This document shows positions 1-4,233 of a stretch of DNA of 5,419 bases, piece by piece. The notes under the pieces were generated by a model. It had not been told where the DNA came from and searched no databases. It worked only from the letters and a program-made list of their open reading frames with translations. The translations under genes were made by a program, and so were the position numbers. Source of the stretch: an uncultured Oscillospiraceae bacterium (GTDB lineage: Bacteria > Bacillota > Clostridia > Oscillospirales > Oscillospiraceae); assembly GCA_905236265.1 (NCBI GenBank), contig CAJOOV010000251.1, positions 1 through 5,419 of the forward strand, read 5' to 3'. Position 1 is the stretch's first letter. Each line of letters opens with the position of its first letter.

Positions 1-384
1 ACCCATCATCAGGCCGGAGGCCACGATGGCGGGGAGGATGGGGACGAACACGTCGCCGGGGGTCTTGAGGATTTGCTTCCACAGAGGCATCTGAGCCGCT
101 GCGGCGTTTTTCACCTCGTCCTTGGTGGCGGCGGTCATGCCGGTGATGTCAAGGAACTCGTCATAGACCTTGTTCACCGTGCCGGTGCCGATGATGATCT
201 GCACCTGACCGTTGGACTCGAACACGCCCTTGACGCCGTCCACCTCTTCCAAAGCGGACTTGTCGATTTTGCTGTTGTCCACCGTCACCAGACGAAGGCG
301 GGTGGCACAGTGGGCTACGCTGACCAGATTATCCCGGCCGCCCAGCTGCGCAAAGATGTCCTGCGCACACTTTCTGTAATCCAT
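1..384 (-). CDS. PTS sugar transporter subunit IIBC, glucose/sucrose/trehalose type (partial, C-terminus beyond left edge)
   Basis: The first 128 codons of a phosphotransferase enzyme II lie here, and the gene continues past the window edge. Residues 1 to about 85 form a glucose-family IIB domain. The phosphorylation-site motif HCATRLRL is at residues 25-32, with Cys26 as the expected phosphocysteine, followed by the usual G-V-F/Q-I-I-I-G core. A short linker leads to LWKQILKTPGDVFVPILPA and IVASGLMMG, typical of the start of the IIC membrane channel in sucrose (ScrA) and trehalose (TreB/TreP) permeases. The protein would import a disaccharide across the membrane and phosphorylate it using HPr/EI and a IIA domain not seen here. 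The ATG at 384 has a strong AGGAGAGG site six bases upstream. It is divergent from an amylosucrase-like gene and a LacI regulator, so sucrose or a related alpha-glucoside is the likely substrate. The family call is firm; substrate is inferred. Confidence 0.93.
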   Translation of the reverse strand, partial: MDYRKCAQDIFAQLGGRDNLVSVAHCATRLRLVTVDNSKIDKSALEEVDGVKGVFESNGQVQIIIGTGTVNKVYDEFLDITGMTAATKDEVKNAAAAQMPLWKQILKTPGDVFVPILPAIVASGLMMG

Positions 385-390
385 AAAATA

Positions 391-398
391 CCTCTCCT
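391..398 (-). promoter_or_regulatory. Ribosome binding site of the PTS gene
   Basis: Read on the minus strand this is AGGAGAGG, six bases before the ATG at 384. It fixes the start of the PTS gene. The 13 bases GGAGAGGTATTTT that include it recur on the plus strand at 651-663 in the leader of the divergent GH13 gene. Confidence 0.85.
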
Positions 399-413
399 CT
401 TTCATGTTGATTT

Positions 414-429
414 TTGAAAACGGTTTCAA
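414..429. promoter_or_regulatory. LacI-family/cre-type operator O1 (PTS side)
   Basis: TTGAAAACGGTTTCAA is an imperfect palindrome: 14 of 16 positions are symmetric around a central CG. Its inner 14 bases (415-428) match the catabolite-responsive element consensus TGWAANCGNTNWCA without mismatch, which is also the general form of LacI-family sugar repressor sites. It lies just downstream of the predicted PTS -10 box, over the expected transcription start, so bound protein should repress. The likely ligand is the LacI protein encoded at 2575-3561, CcpA, or both; the sequence alone cannot separate them. Confidence 0.8.
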
Positions 430-438
430 CACATGCCC

Positions 439-467
439 ATGATACCAAATACGGCAACTTTTGTCCA
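439..467 (-). promoter_or_regulatory. Predicted sigma-A promoter of the PTS gene
   Basis: On the minus strand TGGACA (462-467) is separated by 17 bases from TATCAT (439-444), each 5 of 6 to consensus. A TGG just upstream of the -10 box makes it an extended -10 promoter. The start would fall near 432, directly beside operator O1, giving a leader of about 48 bases. Confidence 0.7.
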
Positions 468-539
468 GATGGAATTTTAACTAATTTTCAAAAGTGATTT
501 TTGGACGCTTTCACAAGGGCTGGCGGGGGTGCTTTTGGT

Positions 540-572
540 AAACCTGACCGAAACCAGAGGGATGTCAGGTTT
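540..572. repeat. 9-bp perfect inverted repeat in the divergent spacer
   Basis: AAACCTGAC (540-548) and GTCAGGTTT (564-572) are exact reverse complements separated by 15 bases. The repeat sits near the middle of the divergent intergenic region, upstream of both predicted -35 boxes. It has no T-tract directly after it on either strand, so it does not look like a terminator. It may be a binding site for a regulator other than the LacI protein, since the half-sites do not resemble the O1/O2 operators. Confidence 0.55.
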
Positions 573-595
573 CATAAATATTTTTGATAAATAGC

Positions 596-624
596 TTGCA
601 ATTCCGATCAATCTGTGCTAACGT
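596..624 (+). promoter_or_regulatory. Predicted promoter of the GH13-lacI operon
   Basis: TTGCAA (596-601) is followed after 17 bases by TAACGT (619-624), preceded by TGC as an extended -10 element. The -10 box is poor; an overlapping TATGAA at 624-629 is an alternative, though its spacing to TTGCAA is too long. Support comes mainly from symmetry with the PTS side: the predicted -10 ends a few bases before operator O2, as it does for O1. Confidence 0.5.
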
Positions 625-629
625 ATGAA

Positions 630-645
630 GTGAAAACGATTTCAA
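630..645. promoter_or_regulatory. LacI-family/cre-type operator O2 (GH13 side)
   Basis: Positions 631-644 read TGAAAACGATTTCA, a perfect match to TGWAANCGNTNWCA, differing from the core of O1 at one base. It lies just downstream of the predicted -10 box of the GH13-lacI operon, so occupancy should block that operon, including the regulator itself (autoregulation). O1 and O2 are 216 bp apart centre to centre. Confidence 0.8.
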
Positions 646-649
646 TAAA

Positions 650-686
650 GGGAGAGGTATTTTGGCAGGTGTTTCCTGCCTCTCCC
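650..686 (+). promoter_or_regulatory. Leader hairpin enclosing a second ribosome-binding-like site
   Basis: In the 5' leader, CCTGCCTCTCCC (675-686) is the exact complement of GGGAGAGG (650-657) plus CAGG (666-669). The result is a 12-bp stem with an 8-base bulge (658-665) on the 5' arm and a 5-base loop (670-674). The 5' arm contains GGAGAGG, which resembles a strong ribosome binding site and would be hidden by the stem. There is no following T-tract, so it is not a plain intrinsic terminator. Possible roles are mRNA stabilisation or control of an upstream start; both are inference. Confidence 0.55.
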
Positions 687-712
687 GGCTTCCGATACCG
701 CCGTTTTGCCCA

Positions 713-720
713 GAGAGGAG
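713..720 (+). promoter_or_regulatory. Ribosome binding site of the GH13 gene
   Basis: GAGAGGAG lies seven bases before the ATG at 728 and supports this start over the in-frame TTG at 662. Confidence 0.8.
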
Positions 721-727
721 ACTGAGG

Positions 728-2569
728 ATGGAACAAAACGTATTCGAGCAGCGCCTTGCTGCCTGTCAGGACGAGCTGAAATGGCTCTATCACGAGATTT
801 ACCGCAACAAGGGCGAGGCATACGACTATTTTGTGGGTATGCTGCGCCGGTGCTGGGAGGGGCGCAAGGACGCCCTGCGGGAGATGGACGAGCGCCGTCT
901 GTCCCAGCCGGACTGGTACCGCTCCAACCAGCTCATGGGGATGATGATGTACCCCTCCAACTACGGGGGCACCCTCAACGGTGTGCGGGAGCGGCTGGAC
1001 TATCTGGGGGAGTGCGGGGTGAACTACCTGCACCTGATGCCCCTGCTGGACTCCCCGGAGGGCAAAAGCGACGGCGGCTACGCTGTGTCCGACTTCCGGA
1101 AAGTGCGCACCGATTTGGGCACCATGGAGGATCTGGAGGCGCTGGCGGACGAGTGCCGGGAGCGGGGCATTGCCCTGTGTCTGGACTTTGTGCTCAACCA
1201 CACCAGCGAGGAGCATCCGTGGGCAAAGGCGGCGAGGGCGGGAGATCCTGTGGCCCGCAGCCGTTACTTCTTTTATGATGACTGGGTGATTCCCAACGAG
1301 TTTGAAAAGACGGTGCCTCAGGTGTTCCCCACCACTGCGCCGGGGAGCTTCACATGGCTGGAGGACTGCCAGCAGATTGTCATGACCTCCTTCTATCCCT
1401 TCCAGTGGGATCTGAACTACGCCAACCCGCTGGTTTTCAACGATATGACGGAGAACCTGCTCTATCTGGCCAACCGGGGCATGGACGTAATCCGGCTGGA
1501 TGCCGTGCCCTACATCTGGAAGGAGCTGGGCACCAACTGCCGCAACCTGCCTCAGGTACACACGCTGGTGCGCATGATGCACCTGGCCTGCCAGATCGTC
1601 TGCCCCGGCGTGCTGCTGCTGGGAGAGGTGGTCATGGAGCCTGCCAAGGTCGCCCCCTACTTCGGCACCGTGGAGAAGCCGGAGTGCGATATGCTTTATA
1701 ATGTGACCACCATGTGTACCACATGGAACACCGTGGCCACCCGGAATGTGGGGCTGCTGCGCCACCAGATGGAGCAGGTCTGCGCCCTGCCCAAGAGCTG
1801 CCTGTTCCAGAACTACCTGCGCTGTCACGACGACATTGGCTGGGGTCTGGATTACCCGTGGCTCATGGAGCACTTCGGAGAGGAAGAAGTCGCCCACAAG
1901 AAATACCTCAACGACTGGTTCACCGGCAAGTGGCAGGGGAGCTGGTCCAGAGGCGAGCTGTACAACGACGACCCCCGGCTGGGAGATGCCCGCCTGTGCG
2001 GCACCACTGCCTCTCTGGTGGGCATTGAGAGTGCCACGGAGCCCTTCGGGGACAGCAGCGCACTGGATCAGGCGATTGCCTGTGACCTGATGCTCCATGC
2101 GTGGATGTTCACCCAGAGCGGCATCCCGGTGCTGTACAGCGGCGACGAGGTGGCGCAGCTCAACGACAACGCCTATCACAACGACCCGCTGAAGTGGGAT
2201 GACAGCCGGTATATCCACCGGGGGAAATTCGACTGGGCGCTGGCGGAGAAGCGCCGGGAGCCGGGCAGTGTGCAAAACCGGATTTTCACCGGACTGCGGG
2301 AGATGGAGAAGGTGAGAGCGGCCCACGCCGTGTTCCGCTCCGATGCGGATGTCTGGACATGGGACACCGGCTCCGAGGCGGTGTTCGGTCTGGAGCGGCG
2401 CTATGGGGACGAGCGGATGGTAGGTCTGTTCAACTTCTCCGAGCATCCTGTGCAGCTCCAGCTGGGGCGGCGGGAGGCGGCTGACCTGCTCACCGGCGAG
2501 GCGGTGTGGATGGACGGCCTGAAGCTGGGCGGCTACGGCTGGCACTGGCTGCTGCTGGACGGGGAATAA
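728..2569 (+). CDS. Amylosucrase-like glycoside hydrolase, family GH13 (subfamily 4 type)
   Basis: This 613-aa protein matches recalled amylosucrase sequence along nearly its whole length, and the length is close to the roughly 630-650 aa of that family. An N-terminal helical region (1-75) includes PDWYRSNQLMG. The (beta/alpha)8 barrel follows, with LHLMPLL (101-107), the -1 pocket segment SDGGYAV (114-120), DFVLNHTS (153-160), nucleophile Asp258 in RLDAV, acid/base Glu300 in LLGEVV, and transition-state Asp368 in HDDIGW. DDSRYIHR (491-498) carries the Arg expected to pair with Asp115, and a C-terminal beta domain holds LFNFSEHP. Amylosucrases transfer glucose from sucrose to alpha-1,4-glucan or hydrolyse it. 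No signal peptide is apparent, so it is probably cytoplasmic. Divergence from a PTS gene raises the possibility that its true substrate is a phosphorylated disaccharide. The fold and catalytic triad are secure; the reaction is not. The gene is followed after 5 bp by lacI. Confidence 0.9.
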   Translation: MEQNVFEQRLAACQDELKWLYHEIYRNKGEAYDYFVGMLRRCWEGRKDALREMDERRLSQPDWYRSNQLMGMMMYPSNYGGTLNGVRERLDYLGECGVNYLHLMPLLDSPEGKSDGGYAVSDFRKVRTDLGTMEDLEALADECRERGIALCLDFVLNHTSEEHPWAKAARAGDPVARSRYFFYDDWVIPNEFEKTVPQVFPTTAPGSFTWLEDCQQIVMTSFYPFQWDLNYANPLVFNDMTENLLYLANRGMDVIRLDAVPYIWKELGTNCRNLPQVHTLVRMMHLACQIVCPGVLLLGEVVMEPAKVAPYFGTVEKPECDMLYNVTTMCTTWNTVATRNVGLLRHQMEQVCALPKSCLFQNYLRCHDDIGWGLDYPWLMEHFGEEEVAHKKYLNDWFTGKWQGSWSRGELYNDDPRLGDARLCGTTASLVGIESATEPFGDSSALDQAIACDLMLHAWMFTQSGIPVLYSGDEVAQLNDNAYHNDPLKWDDSRYIHRGKFDWALAEKRREPGSVQNRIFTGLREMEKVRAAHAVFRSDADVWTWDTGSEAVFGLERRYGDERMVGLFNFSEHPVQLQLGRREAADLLTGEAVWMDGLKLGGYGWHWLLLDGE

Positions 2570-2574
2570 CCTCC

Positions 2575-3561
2575 ATGACCATCAAGGAGCTGGCGCAGAT
2601 GGCGCAGGTCTCCCCCTCTGCTGTCAGCCGATACCTGAACGGCGGCCCCCTCAGCGAGGAGAAGCGCCGGAGAATACAGGCGGCGGTGGAACAGACCGGC
2701 TATCATCCCGACTCTGTGGCACGCACGCTGCGCACAAAGACCACCAATCTGGTGGGGCTGATCGTGCCCAAGACGGATTCCGACGCCGTCACGCAGGTAA
2801 CAGCCGGGGCGGCCTCCGCTCTGGCGGAGCACCGGTATCTCTCCCTGCTGGCAGACACCGCCAACGACCCGGCACAGGAGCTGGCCTATCTGAACCTGTT
2901 CCAGAAGCAGCAGGTGGCGGGCATCATCTTAATGGCCTCCGTGATGACGGCGGAGCTGGAAAACGCCCTGCGCAGCACCACTGTCCCTGTGGTAGTCACC
3001 GGGCAGAAATTCCGTCAGGTGCCCTGCGTCTACCACGACGATCAGGGGGCGGCGTATGATCTGGCCTGCCTGATGCTGAAGCGGGGGCGCAGACGCCTTG
3101 CCTTTATCGGCGTGACGGAGGCGGATGTGGCCGTGGGGGTGAACCGCCGCCGGGGCGTGGAGGCCGCCATGAGGGAGTACGGGCTGGAGCCTGCCTCTCT
3201 GCTGGTGGAGACCGGGAGCTTCCGGGTGGAGAACGGCCTTACCGCCATGAAACGGCTGCTGCAGCGGGACGGGGAGATTGACGGGGTGATCTGCGCCACA
3301 GACCGGATTGCCGTGGGCGCTTTGGACGTGCTGCGCCGCTCCGGGCGGCGGGTGCCGGAGGATGTGAGCGTTATCGGCATGGACGACAGCTGGGCGGGCA
3401 GCTATATCACCCCGCCCCTCACCACCGCCCGGTTCTACTACCGCACCTGCGGGGAACAGGCGGCAAGACTGCTGGTGGAGCTGATCCGCAACCGGAAGCA
3501 GCCTGCCCCGGTGCAGCAGACCATGCTGGGCTATACCGTTCTGGAACGGGAGTCTGTATAA
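2575..3561 (+). CDS. LacI-family transcriptional regulator (likely local sugar repressor, ScrR/SacR-like)
   Basis: The protein has 328 aa, the standard LacI-family length. Residues 1-22 form the helix-turn-helix (MTIKELAQMAQVSPSAVSRY, then LNGG). The hinge helix follows at about 44-56 (HPDSVARTLRTK) with the minor-groove Leu52. The periplasmic-binding-protein-like effector domain begins at NLVGLIVPK and runs through GVICATDRIAVGALDVLR, VPEDVSVIGMDDS and PPLTTARF. It begins 5 bp after the GH13 stop, in another frame and without a clear ribosome site of its own, so translational coupling is likely. It probably binds O1 and O2 in the divergent spacer, controlling the PTS gene, the GH13 gene and itself. 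The inducer is probably the PTS sugar or its phosphate, by analogy with sucrose regulators. Family assignment is certain; the target sites and ligand are inferred from context. Confidence 0.93.
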   Translation: MTIKELAQMAQVSPSAVSRYLNGGPLSEEKRRRIQAAVEQTGYHPDSVARTLRTKTTNLVGLIVPKTDSDAVTQVTAGAASALAEHRYLSLLADTANDPAQELAYLNLFQKQQVAGIILMASVMTAELENALRSTTVPVVVTGQKFRQVPCVYHDDQGAAYDLACLMLKRGRRRLAFIGVTEADVAVGVNRRRGVEAAMREYGLEPASLLVETGSFRVENGLTAMKRLLQRDGEIDGVICATDRIAVGALDVLRRSGRRVPEDVSVIGMDDSWAGSYITPPLTTARFYYRTCGEQAARLLVELIRNRKQPAPVQQTMLGYTVLERESV

Positions 3562-3583
3562 ATCTGTATCAATCAGAAGCAAC

Positions 3584-3614
3584 GGGGCTGTCTCAGTTGA
3601 GACAGCCCCTTTTT
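3584..3614 (+). terminator. Intrinsic terminator of the GH13-lacI operon
   Basis: GGGGCTGTCTC (3584-3594) pairs perfectly with GAGACAGCCCC (3599-3609) across an AGTT loop, followed by five T residues. The 11-bp GC-rich stem lies 22 bases after the lacI stop. On the minus strand the hairpin follows the DUF1858 gene and is preceded by A residues, but lacks a good T-tract, so leftward termination is possible yet weaker. Confidence 0.93.
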
Positions 3615-3630
3615 GCGTCTTATTCTGTTG

Positions 3631-3849
3631 TTATGCCTGCTCCTCGGCCTTGCGCTGGTTCAGGTACTCGTGGATATAACCCATCACCTGATCTGCGTCC
3701 AGACCGTGTACCATGCACGCCTCCTCAAGACTCTCGCCGATGGAGGAGGGGCAGCCCACGCAGTGCATCCCGCACTGCATCAGAATATAGGCAATGCCGG
3801 GATCAAACTCCAGCATCTCGCCCATGGTTGTGGCTTTTGTAATTTCCAT
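3631..3849 (-). CDS. DUF1858 domain protein (hybrid-cluster-protein-associated redox disulfide type)
   Basis: This 72-aa protein is almost entirely one DUF1858 / TIGR03980-like domain. It has an N-terminal TKATTMGEML segment, then GMHCVGCPSS and the ESLEEACMVHGLD signature (39-51). Cysteines are at 26, 30, 33 and 45; Cys30 and Cys33 form the family's CxxC pair. Proteins of this family are small cytoplasmic helical proteins in anaerobes, linked to hybrid cluster proteins or Fe-S chemistry; no biochemical role is firmly established. The ATG at 3849 was chosen because domain homology begins at once and a weak AGGA lies just upstream. An in-frame start at 3921 would add 24 residues unlike the family and would overlap the predicted promoter. 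Convergent with lacI and sharing its terminator region; apparently monocistronic. Confidence 0.88.
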   Translation of the reverse strand: MEITKATTMGEMLEFDPGIAYILMQCGMHCVGCPSSIGESLEEACMVHGLDADQVMGYIHEYLNQRKAEEQA

Positions 3850-3892
3850 GTTCCTATCGCCCTTTCCGGAGTAAATCAATCTCACAGAAAGT

Positions 3893-3921
3893 ATGAAACC
3901 ACAAAGACGGGCGGTTGTCAA
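3893..3921 (-). promoter_or_regulatory. Predicted promoter of the DUF1858 gene
   Basis: On the minus strand a perfect TTGACA (3916-3921) is followed after 17 bases by TTTCAT (3893-3898, 4 of 6). The start would lie near 3886, some 37 bases before the ATG at 3849. Confidence 0.6.
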
Positions 3922-3968
3922 GGGCGTTTGGGTAAAATCCTATAAAACTGATGTGATTTTATCGCCCC
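3922..3968. repeat. Interrupted inverted repeat upstream of the DUF1858 promoter
   Basis: TAAAATC (3933-3939) and GATTTTA (3955-3961) are exact complements 15 bases apart. They are flanked further out by GGGCG (3922-3926) and CGCCC (3963-3967), also complementary. The structure abuts the -35 box of the DUF1858 gene and lies downstream of the small peptide ORF. It could be a regulator site or a weak terminator for the peptide transcript; no proper T-tract follows on the minus strand. Confidence 0.4.
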
Positions 3969-4005
3969 TGCCGGAGGCTGTCCCGGTTTTTTCTCCCGGA
4001 GGTGT

Positions 4006-4104
4006 TTAATACACCGCAAAGGGCACAGTCCAGGAGTAGTAGATGAAATCCTTGTCCGCCAGCAGATTGGGGAAACCAATGCTGCGCTTCTGGAATTTGC
4101 TCAT
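4006..4104 (-). CDS. Small ORF: 32-aa aromatic-rich peptide of unknown function
   Basis: An ATG at 4104 opens a 32-codon frame ending in TAA. The peptide begins MSKFQKRSIGFPNLLADKD and ends FIYYSWTVPFAVY. I do not recognise it. The N-terminal half is basic and polar; the last 13 residues are rich in aromatic and hydrophobic residues (two F, three Y, one W) with no Cys. It is too short for a conventional domain and has no clear signal peptide or full transmembrane helix. Support for real expression is good: AAAGGAAG lies about nine bases upstream, and a TTGATT-17-TATAAT promoter ends about 33 bases before the ATG. It sits between obgE and the DUF1858 gene on the same strand. A signalling peptide, modified-peptide precursor or small membrane-associated protein are all possible; none is demonstrated. 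Confidence 0.6.
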   Translation of the reverse strand: MSKFQKRSIGFPNLLADKDFIYYSWTVPFAVY

Positions 4105-4233
4105 AGCGTTCGCTTCCTTTCCGTAGGAACGGACAGGATTATAGCGCCAGACTTTTGGAAAATCAAGGGTCACTTTGTGCGACTATTACAGAAATGGTGT
4201 GGTTTGGTTGTGCAGAATGACAGAATGCGCAGT
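4105..4233. other. Intergenic region between obgE and the 32-aa ORF
   Basis: Apart from the promoter at 4138-4166 and the ribosome site of the small ORF, this spacer holds a short tandem repeat, CATTCTG twice in eight-base steps on the minus strand shortly after the obgE stop. I see no stem with T-tract, so obgE transcripts may read through into the small ORF. Confidence 0.4.
4138..4166 (-). promoter_or_regulatory. Strong sigma-A promoter in front of the 32-aa ORF
   Basis: On the minus strand TTGATT (4161-4166, 4 of 6) and a perfect TATAAT (4138-4143) are separated by exactly 17 bases. The start is expected near 4131. The short leader contains CCGTTCCTACGG, a small 4-bp hairpin just before the ribosome site. 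This is the best promoter match in the window. Confidence 0.8.

Noticed and set aside
608..2545. A 645-codon open frame on the minus strand opposite the GH13 gene
   Set aside because: Its composition is His/Val/Leu/Pro-rich with no recognisable domain, and it mirrors the GC-biased codon use of the plus-strand gene, whose catalytic motifs are all intact. It is an antisense shadow.
728..2569. Trehalose-6-phosphate hydrolase or oligo-1,6-glucosidase as the identity of the GH13 protein
   Set aside because: The LHLMPLL, SDGGYAV, QWDLNYANP and HDDIGW segments follow amylosucrase along the whole length, not the TreC/oligo-1,6-glucosidase pattern.
3850..3921. Upstream in-frame start for the DUF1858 protein at 3921
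   Set aside because: The 24 added residues do not resemble the family and overlap the predicted TTGACA/TTTCAT promoter; the ATG at 3849 begins right at the domain.
3971..4002. Possible terminator after the 32-aa ORF, from CCGG-containing repeats and a T6 run
   Set aside because: CCGGAGG and TCCCGG occur as direct repeats, and the only stems are about 4 bp of self-complementary CCGG. The T-run is on the plus strand, so it would not serve the minus-strand gene.
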